NCBI RefSeq assembly: GCF_040412425.1
Contig: NC_089795.1
Coordinates: 83,034,663 to 83,098,662, forward strand
DNA from: Macrobrachium rosenbergii
Lineage: Eukaryota > Arthropoda > Malacostraca > Decapoda > Palaemonidae
Direction: 5' to 3'
DNA length: 64,000 bases
Below the pieces are notes generated by a model, which searched no databases, was not told where the DNA came from, and was given only the letters and a program-made list of their open reading frames with translations. Positions 13,952-27,500 of the stretch are shown here, in pieces; the stretch's first letter is position 1, and every line of letters starts with the position of its first letter. Both the position numbers and the translations under genes were made by a program.

Positions 13952-14868
13952 GCAGCAGCTGAAGAAGAAGAAGTTTTATTGCAGTATGCCGTTGTAAAGG
14001 CAAACCCTCTACCCTGAACTGGATGGCCTAACTTTATTATGGCATATACAAGAATAAAGAGAAACGTCCTAACAATATGTGGAGCGAACACTAGCGCCTC
14101 CAGGTTATACAAGTATTTTACCTAAATAGTAGTATTGGTAGTAGTAGTAGTAGTAGTAGTAGTATATTTTCCAAATAAAAAAAAATCAAAAGATCTGAAC
14201 AATTGTCCATTCTTTATAGTAGTTTAATAGGTCTGAAAATAGATGGGAATGAAATATATGAGTTCAGGTGGTCACCAAATCTAAATTTTCTCATGCGAAA
14301 CCACAGATTAATCCTTGAACTTATGCATAAAGCCAAAATTACAGAAATTATTTAAATATAATACATCACAGACGAGATATTTAATATACCTAAAAAAATA
14401 AGTTTCATTAAAAGAAGACATTACCTACTGGTGACTTGAGTCATAGGTAGAACTCGAGGTGGCCCTCGAAACCAGTTCCATTAGCCTAGCGTACATTAAA
14501 AGAGGTTTATATATCAAAATATACTTTCGTGTACGTATGCACATTAAGTGTTACTGACTCTGGCTTCTAACTCACACTGTAATTCTTCCATTTCCATTTT
14601 TGGAGGCCATCATGTCATCCATCTGATAGGATCTGGACACTTTTCTGTTTGGCTGTTCGAGTCGAGTCTTATATCCTTTCATACTTTATCATATTCACAG
14701 AATCACATGCCATCCTTACGTAAGAAGTTGGCTGATATAAGGCCGGCTTTGCTAAATCCAACCAACCAAGCCCGTCTTTTCGAGAGTCTTTCTTAGATAC
14801 CATGGTTGTTTTTATTATTTTTTAAAGCATAAATATCCAATTTCCTCTTCAGCGTCCTAACGCTTACT

Positions 14869-15105
14869 TCATGACCTTTTTTTTAATAATGGTACTCTAT
14901 AAATTATGCACTGGAGAGTAGGCGCACTTCCAACACTGGTATCTGATACACCACTATTTAATACGTAACTTAAAACAAGATCTGATATGTGCCCAGTCGA
15001 ATTTAAAGCACAATCAATATTATTAACTGATCGATGTGATTCCAACAATTCATCAAAGACGACTGCATTATAACTTTCCAAGGCGTCTATCCACTGGTTA
15101 AAGTC
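14869..15105 (-). mobile_element. LINE APE-endonuclease fragment
   Basis: Minus-strand frame: DFNQW, then VVFDELLESH, IDCALNSTGHISDLVLS and SVGSAPTLQCIIYRVPLLKK. It resembles the GDFN...LDLV...SDH region of LINE endonucleases with the SDH motif lost. It ends about 250 bases before the gene 1 promoter block. Confidence 0.55.
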
Positions 15106-15351
15106 CCTACACGTATATACTTAAAATTGCAACCACTGGTGTACGTGCCATTTCATTTTACCAACACAAGAAAGGAAGGCATGTCTAGGGGAACTGCATC
15201 CACACGGAACAATGCATATAGCCCCACATAGAAAACATATTACCTACACAGATTGTCATCTGTTCTGTGATGTATAATGTACACATTTCGCGAATGTGGG
15301 GTGAACAGCAACCCTGATAACCGGACTCATATCGTCCGCTGTTTTGTTTGA

Positions 15352-15429
15352 TGACGTCAGAATACAGCGCAGACTAGTGATTGGTTGACGGTATCAAGGC
15401 TTTCAAACATGGCGGATATCCCTTTGTGA
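15352..15429 (+). promoter_or_regulatory. Gene 1 promoter block: CRE, inverted CCAAT, YY1-like motif, 6-codon uORF
   Basis: A perfect palindromic cAMP-response element TGACGTCA lies at 15352-15359, an inverted CCAAT box (ATTGG) at 15380-15384, and AAACATGGCGG (YY1-type core AANATGGCGG) at 15405-15415. The last overlaps a tiny upstream frame, ATG at 15409 to TGA at 15429 (MADIPL), before the main ATG at 15466. This arrangement is typical of TATA-less housekeeping promoters. The transcription start is not visible. Confidence 0.55.
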
Positions 15430-15465
15430 AGAAAGGCCTTCGGGTCTTAGTTAAATATTACAAAA

Positions 15466-15517
15466 ATGGCGAGTTCTGAAATTCAAACAGGAGAATCAAC
15501 CCGACATATTAATCAAG
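15466..15517 (+). CDS. Gene 1 exon 1 (start codon, 17 residues)
   Basis: ATG in the context CAAAAATGG (A at -3, G at +4), reading MASSEIQTGESTRHINQ and one further base before the donor GTAATA. The phase-1 end joins exactly to exon 2 and completes a Gly codon. It lies about 100 bases downstream of a CRE, an inverted CCAAT box and a YY1-like motif. An in-frame read-through past the donor stays open for 58 codons in total, to a TAG at about 15640, so a short intron-retained product is conceivable. Assignment to gene 1 is an inference from phase and promoter position, and other small exons could lie in the 6-kb intron. Confidence 0.55.
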
Positions 15518-18500
15518 GTAATATTCTGGGTCCTTCTGATGTTCAAATTAGGCAATCACGATTTCAAAATGTGGCAAATCTTGAGCGTTCCAATTATGCT
15601 TCTCAATCCAGTTTTGGCATCGAATTTTGGAACTTCTTTTAGTTAGTAATGAAGTATAAACATCTTGTGAAAAGATGACAACACACGAATGAGTCCAAGA
15701 CAGAGAGGTCGTCCTCGATGTCTATGGTCTTGTTGGTTGAGGGAAACAAATGGTCATGGTGATGTTGTTATGAATAAAGCTGCCTTACATGTGTATGGTG
15801 AAAGTAATTAATACCGTAATTGCGAAATACTTAAAAGTTGTAATAAATTGCTGATGCAGGGACGATTATCTTATCATTACTGCCATTAAGGAATAGGCCT
15901 AAGCTTATCAATGCTCCAGCACACTGCTTCGGGTAACCGTTCTACAAAACTCATCACCTCATCTCTGCCTTACCAGTACGCTATGTTATGCTAAATCACA
16001 AGACTGAAATTCACAAGGGTATCTAAGAACAGGATTAGCATGAGACACCCCATACTGGAGTAGACCAATCTAGGGATGGCCAGTATGCTTCAATTATTAC
16101 GAATTGTAAATTCAAAGAATACATTTTGTCTTGCCTACGTGCTTGAGATACTAAAGTGAAACAAGTTACAGCAACAAGTCATAAGCCCATCATTAAGTTA
16201 CCTATAAATAGCCTATTGTTATCCTTAGGCCTAATTCACTTCAGTAGTATTATCGCTGTCCGAACAACCAGACTCGCAGGGTAACTACCATACTGCATAC
16301 ACTGACTGTGCATTGGTTATAGGTGTAAATTTCTTATCTGATTTGAAATATTAAATCCATTCCATGGATATTAAACTAATTTATCACCACATACGGCTCA
16401 TCATTGCATTCAAGGGAAACTTTTAAAGTATTAGACTAGGTTACTCTGTTGGTTCCAGTATATTTGTAGCTTCCTTTTTATTACAAATAAATTGGATAGA
16501 TCACTGCCCATAAGCTAGCCTAGCCTATAACCAATGTAAACATTTTTCTCATATATTTCAGAAAAGTAAATATCCTGTAATTTATATTTGGTTTTAGTTA
16601 AATTCTCTTGTTCCTGACATTAAGGATGCATTTTTCCCATTGCATATGTAATAACTTTATTTACAAACACATGAGCCATATATTTTTCTTGGTACTCATT
16701 GTGCGCAGTATTTTAGCGATAAGGCTACACAAAATTAGAGAAACTGGGATTCTGGGTGGGGGGTTAAAAGTGAATGGCACCAACTATAAAGTTTGAATAT
16801 GCTCAGAACACAAGGGAGTCATAATTCAGGTGTGCAGTTAATAAAATAAAAAAAAATGTGGCGATGGAAATTATAGGGACACATCTTAACCTATCCTGTC
16901 TGACAAGAGGCCATCTGGGCAACTCTTTAGCCCAAATAGCTTGCCAAAAGTATATATACAGATACATCTTAACCTAACATAGGGGACAGCATCCTTCTGA
17001 CTTGCTACGGTACTGCTTACCTAAAGATTTGAAAATGGTCCAGCCCTTGGAAAATTTAAACAGTTGTCTGTCTTTTTGATATGCCTAACCATGTTGTGAG
17101 AAATCCCATTCATTACCATTACTTACCAATTTTCATAAATTAATTGCCAAAACTGTGAGTCCAATAAAACTAAGGATCTCGAGTATTTTCATTTCTTTTG
17201 GAGCATCTGTACTAACCCGTAAATAGCTCAGTTGTAATTTTTGTTCTGCATATTGTAATTTTATAGAGAGCTTGCTAAGAATTTGCTATTCTATACATCA
17301 GCACTGCAAATTTGACCAATGATGAGAAATCACTTTACCAAGTGATTTTTAAAAAATTTTAATGAGTTTTTTTAACTACCTTGGTTGGCCTACACCTGAC
17401 ATACTATGCTATGATACCTCATCCATATGCTATATGGATGAGGTATCATAACTTGAATGTCATAGCTTACAGTTTCACCTGAATAGAATCTCAGTAGAAA
17501 ATAACATTAAAACTAACGTGAATGTCATCCTGCGTAAAAAACAGGAAATGTTTCTCAAAGAAATGAGTTAAGTCTGAGAAGTGCATAAAAAAACTATAAA
17601 AATGGGACATTGGATAGTCTAAAAGCATTCCATTGAAAATTGAAACTTTTAAGCAGAGACTACTTTGCAATGTAAACACAATAATGGTAGTGCTAGAGTT
17701 CACCTTTGCAAAGGTCAGTAAGGGCTTTATCCTAATCTTTACATTTCAAAATATAAATTCCTATAGCTCAGGTTAAGTCAGGATGTTGGAGATGTCACTC
17801 AATGTATTTAATTTTATTTAGGAGATGCTATTTACTGATTTTCCATAAACACTTGATATTTCTAATGGTACCATTAATTGCAGGTAGTTAGATAATTACT
17901 AATTAGCTACTTCCATCATCACTGATTTACCATCCATAATTACTGTATATTGTTTGACCTCTCAGTTGTTAATTCAGTTTGCAACCAATAAATACTCATT
18001 CATGTTGGGTAATTTGGAATTATTCCTCAGCCTCCCAAAATTAATGTTTATCACAGTCAACTCTTGCTCTATAGTGTTTTATATTCAGTGTTGTAAGTCA
18101 AATTGTATTTAGTGTGTAAAAGGAAGTTACTTGGCAAGTGATCATAACCCACCCACCCCATCACCTTATACCATATTAAGAATTGTTTTGGTCCTACTTA
18201 CAATTGAATACCCTGTATTCCAAATAGAGTAGAAAAAATAAATACAAATAATAGGAAAAGTACTGTACCAAAAATAAATGTTCTGAACTCTCCCTACTCT
18301 GCATTTAATCTACATGAAGTTGTCTATAGTTTCCTTCCCTCCACTTTTTAGCATTCAATGAGGCTACTCATCACATAACCATCATTGATTAGCATGTACG
18401 TATGGGAAAATCTATGTGTAATATGAATGATTTTAGTACCTTGCCCTTCACTGTTTCGCTGCATAATGCCCAGCTTCACTTCAAAAGCCAAGCTCTTGTG

Positions 18501-21500
18501 TACCTTTCTTTGGCTTAGGAATTGCACCCCACTACCACTGCTCTTGACAGATTTTCTATACAGTATGCTCACAACACTTATTACATTTTATTACAACTGC
18601 ACAATTACACTGTATAAAAATCACAATTCAGTTGTTCAGCATTAACTTGAAGACTCAAAACATATTCAGTCATCCAAAGTTCTAGATTGATTCAGTGTGG
18701 TGTCAAGGGTGGCCTCACTGTGTTTAATCGACACTGACTGATTCCTAACATGCACAGACCAAGCCAAAATCAACACAAATCATGTAAACCATGCTCTGCA
18801 TGTTTCAGTGTCTCTATCAGTCACAAAATATTAACTACATATTTCACAAAAAGCTATAATATTGGAGGTCATCTTGAAAAATTTATAGAGAAAATAATTT
18901 TAATAGATCAAGTTTAGGGGGCAAATATCATACACATCAAAAATTATATCAGCATAGGGAGTTACCTGTACCTGGGATTAGCATCTGGGGAAACACAATA
19001 CAGAAGATACTGCAGGTCTTCAAAGAATGTAATGAGTTCCTGTTAAAGGTATATCGTCCTCCATTTGTTCCAGTCTTGTTGGAATGCATCTCTTGCTATT
19101 GCCTGAATGTCCAGGTTCAGAGACACATACACTGGAAGTTGATGGTTCTCACATGTAGCAAACTGGGCCACTTCCAGATTGTGGAAGCATGTTAGCTAGC
19201 AATTACTGACGAGAGGAGCTCAGCATGAGCCGAACCTCTGTACAGAAGACACTGCAGTCATATTGTTTAAGATGAACAAAATGGGAGTCCCTTTTGGAGG
19301 TTTCAATTTTCTGAGATGGAAAGGGCAGTCAATAGCCCCAGGAAGCTGATATGACACTCCCTCGAACAGGTGACCATCTTCCCCCAACTGACAATCCTAC
19401 CAATGGCCTCCCCAACCTGTCCAGGAGGCACCCATATGTATTATCACTTGTACAAACAGTGGTCAGGTCGGCCTGTTTGCTAGAGACCCCTTCCAGGTCC
19501 ATGAACACGGCATCCTCCCAATTTCAAATGAAGGTGATCACAAAGCCTTTTCCTGGCATGTGAGAGCCAGACTCTTAAATCCTAGTCATAATTTCAGGAT
19601 TAAGTCTACTGTACCATGGACCCAAACTGTAACAGGCCCAGATTTCATTTTAATTGTCATCTAGAAAAGCTGGGCTGTGCAAGAAATCTACTGAGACCTT
19701 CCTTATTCTGGTTTGAGTGCTTTGGGAAGAGACAGCTGGCTGCAAAGAGTAGCCCAACAAAGTCCCAGCCTCAGAAAATTTCTGCTGGATGTAAGGTGGG
19801 ACTCATTCCTATTAAGAAACCTTTTGACTGGAGTGTGTCAAGTACCACTCTCAGGTTTCAACAGCACTCTTCTCTGGTGGCTCCCCAGATTAGCCAATCA
19901 CCTAGGTAGGCCACCAGGTGAAATCCTTCATTCCTGAGTTCCCATAAAATAGGTACAGTATATATAAAAATTTATACAAACAATATATTTGTTCAAATTT
20001 GACAGGTCAACTATCACCCTTTGTTCGGAGGAATGATTCTTGGTGACACTGGAGAGTGGTGGCAAATAAAGCCATCTTTCTCTGTGGTCCCCTTTTGAAA
20101 GGGGGTCTGGTTTAAAAAAAAAAAAAAAAAACTACTTTAGAGGAGGGGAAGGGTGAGACCATCTCTACCCTAGCCTACTGTGAAATATACTGTCCCTCAA
20201 GAGGAGGACTTTCATTGCATGTTATGCTGTAGAAGACAAACCCTTTGAGGACTAGCAGCAGCTACCAAAAATAGGTTTTTCCTACATCAAAACCTGTTTT
20301 TCCAAAACTAAAATAAGGTTAATGCAGTTAGGGGTTGTTATCAAAAAATTCTGATCCACCTAGGGTGTAAGTTATAAACCTGATATCATTGTGAATTGTT
20401 TGAAGCTCTGTATAATATTAATTTTAACCAAATTTTCCTAATTTTTTGTTACATTACCCATTACCAAAGGTCTTTCAATTCCTGTACAATGAAGGTTTGG
20501 AACAGTTACTGTCACCATTATTGATGGCTATACTCATAAGTTTAATCATGTAACAGATTAGTTTATGTACTGAATTTAATACTGTTTGTTTTCTATGTGC
20601 AATGCAACAATGCAGAAATAAAGCTTTAGTGCTTTATTATTAATTTTGTTGAAAATTTACCTCAAAACCTTTAGAGGTTATGCGGCATGTATCCACTGTG
20701 AATAGTTGATAAAATTTGTGAAATTGCAAGTTTACTGAGCTTAATGAAAAAGACTAAATAAGAGACAAATGTGCCAACCTTGCTTATTATTGTAGCCATT
20801 ACAGAAAAAGATTACTAACGAAACTGAATAGAAAGTGGGCTTACTGTTAATTTATTGTAACTTTTTACACAACGTTTATTATGTGCGCATAGACCCGATA
20901 TATACTTTTGTGCTGTGAATCTCTTCTCTGAATTCAGGATTGTCCTCCTTGAAACACAAGGGGAACCTCATTAATAATTTGAATTAAATAAAGAATTCAT
21001 AACTCAAATACTGCACTTCATACTAAAATATCAGTGGCTTCTCTTATAGCAAAGCTCTGATAGAAAGACTACAGCTACCATGCAATTTGTTCTGAAAACT
21101 TAATTTATGGGTAGCAAACGATAATATGTATATTTGATACCAGGAATGAAAGGAAAAGTTATAAATATACAGTATGTTATAGAGGCCTGAACTGAATACT
21201 AAAAAGAATTCTGTAATTTATGTAGAAATTAATATCAGTATGTAAAACAACCGATGTAATTAATAATAAATACTATAATAAAAAAAAGAAATAAGGAAGG
21301 AAAGCAGGCTTGAGTGTATCAGCAAGCAGGGAAATTCAATCCCAAAACACTTATTACATGGTCATCCTCTGGCATAGGTTAACTTGGGGGGGGTGTGTTC
21401 TGAGATATCCAACAGATGAGGTTGTATTCCTACCTTAAAGTACCATGTTCTTTTGCCCTGATTTATTGTTTTATTAATTTATTACCCTACCTTTTTATGT

Positions 21501-24500
21501 GTTTTTTATTATTTAAAATATTCAGTCATATATCAGTAAGCTCATTATCTTTCCATATATAAGCATTTTATTGTGCAAAATTACCCTTTTGTACTTGTTC
21601 TACATGAACAATTTCACTTTATGAATATTGATAATGTATTAGTAGACTTATAATGAAGTGTCTCCCTTTCCAGGAAATGATGAAGCTGGTAATCATCATT
21701 TAGTTGAGATGGCTGGAGATGCTGACGTTGGTGTTGTTGGAGAAATAGGTGAGGCTGAAGAAGTCCTGAAGGTGACTTCAGTAATGTCTCACAATGGAGA
21801 TCATCCAGGAATGCAAGATGAGGTTCATTATGTGACTACTGATGAAACGGGGCAGGCAGTTACTATTGTCTACCCCCAGTCAACCATACCTCTGTTAAGG
21901 GCATCTGATGGAAGTCTAGTAAACTTTGTAGAACTTCCAGGAGTTCATGGCGAATTAGAATTAGATCAAGGAGCTTTGAGTAGTGAAGCAGGAATGATTT
22001 TGCAACAGGATTTTGCTGGTGAAGGGCCAGTTACAATAGTAGCTGCAGAAGATGCTAGTGAACAGTTTTCACTACTTAGCCAAGGTCATGAACATTCAAC
22101 TATGACCATGAGCAATGGAGAAGGAACACATACAATCACATACCTAACAGCTGCAGAGGATGGTGTTGCTGGGTCACCTACTGCTATACTAGGAGAACAC
22201 TTGATCCAGATACCAGCAAATGATCAGTCAGGTTCATCTCATACCATAACTTTACCATTATCAATTTTAAATGATGGATCAGGAGTTTCCATTTTACAAG
22301 GATTAAGTAATTTACAACTACCATTGATGAGTGAAACAGGAGAATCTGTAACTTTGGCATCAACAATTGATTCTGAACACATAACAGTTAGTGGGAGAGA
22401 TGACACTCAAAGTCATGCATTATCAGAACTATCGCCACCAGTAGCAACTACTTCTGTCAGCACAACACTAAGTAATGCACCTTCTCAAAGTACAAATCGG
22501 CGACCACAGTCTTTACTTGTTGCATCTCAACTTTCTGCCTCAAGTAATTCATCAAAATCTGCTACATCTATTAGCAATAAAGAGTCTCTTGTTTTCAAAA
22601 CAAATAATGTTCTGAATAAACAGACTTCAAATAACCAGTCTAAGAAGCTCATTGGAACTGGTCCTATGGCTATTTCAGCACAGGGAGTTGTTCAGAAAAT
22701 AGGTAACCGACTTGTTACAGTGTTACCCCGTCCAGAAGATTTGAAGAGACTCCAGGACAGTAAGTCTTTGATACTGAGTGTCAAAGGCTCTGGAGATGTT
22801 AACAATGATTTCAATGGTCTCAAAGGTCAAAGGACAAGAAGAGTGCCAGTTCCAGTAAGACCACATCAAAGGTTTGGCAGAAGAGGCAGGGGAGGGAATC
22901 GAGGGAGGCCACCAAATATAATAAAAGAAATGAAAGAGATGAATTTTCAAAATGATGCCAATAGATCCATTTCATTATTGAAGAAAGATATCCACAATTC
23001 AGTTCTTTTGGGTGAAATGCCTGTCGAAAATAATTTTGGTGCCTGTGTAAAGATAGAAGACACAAATGACGAAGGCATTGTTGTGGATATGACACTCCCT
23101 GGTGGCTCACCAGCTTCAGCAGTGTTAGTCAAAGGACCACCTGAAGATGATGATTATACATTACCTGAATTTAGTGTCCCAATGCCAATTGTTTCTCGTC
23201 GTGGACGTCGTAAAAAGAGAGGGAGAGGAAGGCCTAGAGGAACTTATGTTATTTCATCTACTGGCCGAAGACCAGGAAGACCAAGAAAAGTAAGTAATGA
23301 TATGGTCTAAGATTAATGGTATCATATTCTTTATGATACAGCAGTATGAGTGGTGGAAAGGTAGGTGTCTTTACAGTAAAAAATTCTCTTGTTTTTCACA
23401 TTCTATCTATAATGCTCAATAGATGTGGAAGAAACTGAAGGCTTTGGTTGGTGAGACTTCCCACTGCAAGGGAGTCCCTTTACTGTGGGCTAAGGAATTT
23501 TTTTAAATTTAAAGACTGATTAAAATTGGAACAAAAAAATTTAACATGAAGGTGGGCAAAGAACCAAGGGAATGAATGAGATGTCAAAGGTCAAAGGCGA
23601 TGATAATGTCTGTATTAGCAGCACTGTGATGAATTATTAACACGGCTATGATGAATTTCAGAAATTTTCAAAATGTTAATACAGTTACCATATATCCCTC
23701 ATGCAGTGAATAATTAGCAGTTATTTTGTGGATGTGATTAGTGTTCATTGCTCATGCAGTGTTTTTGTGTTATATATCTTGACATTATACTTATAAAGGT
23801 CTTAGCTAAATTCTCTCTCTCTCTCTTCATACACTGAAGGCATCCATTACACTGCAGTGACCTATCTTAGCTATAAAATTTTGTGTAAATATCTAAGCAA
23901 AGTATACCATAATTGCTCTAATAGATTATTGAGACCCTCAAATAACATTTTAGACTCCTTATAGGGGTCACCCAAAGAACTTACTCTTAACTAAGAAGTG
24001 GAAATTTGATGATATACTGTATGAACTTAAAGAAGTTTGACAGTTTAGTAGGAAGAGACCCAAAGAGCAGAGAGAAAATAAGATGGCAGAAAATATGAAG
24101 CTGGAGCTGAAGGGACACTGAAAAGAAATTTTATTCCCATCTATAGTGCATCCTCCAAGCACACTGTAGATGGTAACCTTATGACAAAAAATTAGTTTTG
24201 GTGCAAAATTTAAGATCATACAGTATATCAACAGCATAATATACTTTATATTTTTGCTATTCAAGAATAAATACAGATTTCCATTTGCTTATACAATATA
24301 CAGTATTTTCATTGTTACTTCTGTATGACAGAAAATATATACAGTAAACGAGAAAATTTCTTTTACAGACTTAATCTATAGTACAGTATTTTTCTCCCGT
24401 CTTTATAACCTTCCCCTTGTTATTCAACTTGTTTTATTCATGAGCAAGCTGAGTTGCTATAATAAAGTTTGATTAAATAAGCTATTGTTAACTCTTCCAT

Positions 24501-27500
24501 GGAAGAATAGTTTTAAATTTGGTCATTAATCCAAACAAGCTGGGTGGGCTATACAATAGACACCTTCAGATCAGATAATTTTCAGCTCCGATAAAAACTT
24601 GCTAGTTCATATACAGTATTCTGTATTCAGCTTCTATTAAAGACATAAAGGGTAAGTGCATTGCTTTCATAAAAGTGCAGATTCAAATACGGTACTGGTA
24701 TGCTGTATGGAGATATATTTGTAAAATGGACTCAATGACAAAAACATCATTAGGATAGTTTCTCTAAAATTGAATTAAACCTAAACCTGTCAAATGGGTT
24801 TGAGAGTGTCACCTTTTGAAAAAATAAACTTATGGCAAGTCAAATTATATAAAGCAAATGCTACTTTATTCTTGAAAAATGGGCAAAATTGCAACATGAC
24901 ATGAAAATACAACATACTTCAGCCCCCTCCCCTACTTACTATACAGTCAGTAAGAAAAATATATCTAGCTTTGACCGTTTTTTATATAAGTTAGGAAACA
25001 AACCACACGGAAAAATTATAAACATTAAATTGAAATATTTTCGTCATTTTTTCAATTAGTGTGGACATGTGTCAGAGTTATATACATGAATAATAATATT
25101 ACTAAGTAACTCCCATAGAGGTTGCAGTGAAAGGTCTGTGAGCACAAAAAGGGTTTTCAGTGTAGCTTGTGAATACTGTACAAAGAAGGGATTGATGCAG
25201 TCTAATAAGATTTAATGAACTGACACTAAATACTCATAAAGATTCCTTTGAAGCAAGGTAAATTAGCCTAAGCCTGAAATGTAGTGATTAAAAGTAAAGA
25301 TATGATATAGAAATAAAAAGAATTTTACAATATTGTAGATTTTATGTATACAGTATATATATATTTTTTGTCCACTTCATACAGGATAAAAGAAGTTTTG
25401 TGTGGTAATTTAACTCTCAAAATAAATTTAGGCTTTCATAATTTTCAAATAGTGCTGATTGTTGCATAGGCTAAAATGACCTGGTCTATGGAACCTAACC
25501 ATGTCGGTGAGGAGTGGAGTCAGACCCCATCTCCATTATATCAGATGGTATTTGAAATAAGCCATGGTACTTGCTTTGTTTATAATTTCCATTAATGTTC
25601 AGATGACATTTTGACAAATGGTGCTAGCATGCGTTTTGTTAATAGATGACGAACAGTTGCATGGAAAGTGCAGATAAAATGAAAATTAATTGTTTTATAG
25701 CTTCATAGTATTCTCTTATACTTTTGGTCTTTTATCATGTTCATATTTTTTTATATTGTTAAAACTTGGAGAAATATAGTAGATTAGTTATACAGTACAG
25801 ACAAAGAGTTTGAATAAAATCTGTAAGGTAACAGACCCTTAAATGATATATTCCAAGGAGAGAAAATTACTATTATTAATATTCCATGGACAGAAAATTA
25901 TTATTAAAATTATAACAGTATAAGGGACCTTAGCAAAACTATGAAGGATATTAACTGACATTTAAGGGTTAAACTTACATGTATAAAAATTAATCCTATT
26001 TTTTCTTATGTATTTTTAAGAATAACATTTAAAATTTCATTTAGGTGGAAACCTTACTTGAAGGACCTCACGGGGCTCGAATGATTCACACCGGTCCAGA
26101 TACACGTTTAGAAGGTGAACTTAATGAAGGTACAGTAATGTTTGTGTTGTTTTAGTTTTTAGGTACAGTATATGGCTTTATCTACAGCCAAGTGCGCCAC
26201 TGGGGAAAACGTGAAATCTCCTTTGTTTTACCACAAACCAGTTACTTTTACATAGCATATTCATATGTCTGCAAATCCCAGATTCTCCATTCTGAGGCTA
26301 ACTCTGATAGATGGCATGGCTTGTGTGCATTCAGTTCAAGAGGCCCATTATTGGCAAATTGCATGGTGTTTGTATTACTCATTACAGGCAGTTCCCGGTT
26401 TACGACGGGGTTCCATTTTTGCACCTCGTAGTAAACCTAAAAATAGTCGAAAATCGTCAAAAATCCTAAGAAAACCTTACTTTTAATGCCTTGTGTGTAT
26501 TGAAAACGATGTAAACTGCATTTTTATTGAGTTTTTCATAAAAAAATCCTCCAAATTTTGATTATTCTGCAGTTTTGGAGACATATTTCTTCTGTCAGAT
26601 CGGCGTACGACACTTCGTAACCCTGGAACATGCGCCGTAAACCGGGAAATAATTTCTGATGAATATATTTGAAAAGCGTCGTAACCTCACAACGTCGTTA
26701 GCTGGACCCGTCATAAACCGGGGCCTGCCTGTACTTCATTCATCTGCACTATCATGATGATTCATTGTAGTTTCGTAGTGCATTTCCAGTTGTTAACTTT
26801 GCACAAAGCGATGAGCAGAAGCTCAGTGGGTCATCATAAGTACCTCTGATATACTGTGGTTCCCAATTAACTTTTAAATTTCATGTGTTTCTTAGTTTTT
26901 ACAGGAGGATTTTCAAATGCCAGTTGTTGACTCATTTATGATTAGAAGTACTCATTACTTGTGTTTTCCTTTTAGTTTTATGGCAATGGATGTTGAATGT
27001 TTTGTCCATCATTAGTTTGGTTAAATGTCATGAGTGTGTGCGTTAGTTTATGGTTGTTTTTACTTGTTCTTTTGCTTTTTACATCTGATCTGTTTTTCTG
27101 GGATTTCGTACATTTTCAGTTGTGTTCTGCATGTAATATATATTCTTATTATCCTGAGATGCAATTCTTGCAAGTTATTTACCTTTGAATGCATGTGCAA
27201 TCATATTCAATATATGCTGGAGCATGTATGTATTAGGTCCCAAGGTATTAATATATGCTGGAGCATGTATGTATTAGGCCTCAAGGTAATAATATGTCAT
27301 AATTTCATGGGAAATTTTGACAAGGTTCCATATCATCATTGTGACAGTTGCATGGTTCAATGTTTCCCAGATATAACTTTTGTGTGTGCATAAAGGTATT
27401 TCCCTATTTTGGCAATCTTTCCATATTAGCAGGAAATGGTAAAAGTGTTCCACGAAAGTCCTCTGAATAGGCTGATGTTTCTTTGGCTCCTGGGCCATCA

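Larger units (their letters stand above)
12080..14860. other. Non-coding stretch, microsatellites only
   Basis: Apart from the simple repeats listed separately I see no gene, RNA or recognisable mobile element. Confidence 0.5.
15518..21673 (+). other. Gene 1 intron 1
   Basis: Starts GTAATA, ends TCCCTTTCCAG. It holds the perfect hairpin at 17410, the minus-strand DIRS relic at 18960-20110 and poly(A) at 20114-20131. The remainder is plain AT-rich sequence. Further small exons could be hidden here. Confidence 0.5.

Noticed and set aside
15683..15805. 40-codon frame with a QRGRPR AT-hook-like motif in intron 1
   Set aside because: Too short, no good splice sites around it, and the motif is short enough to arise by chance.
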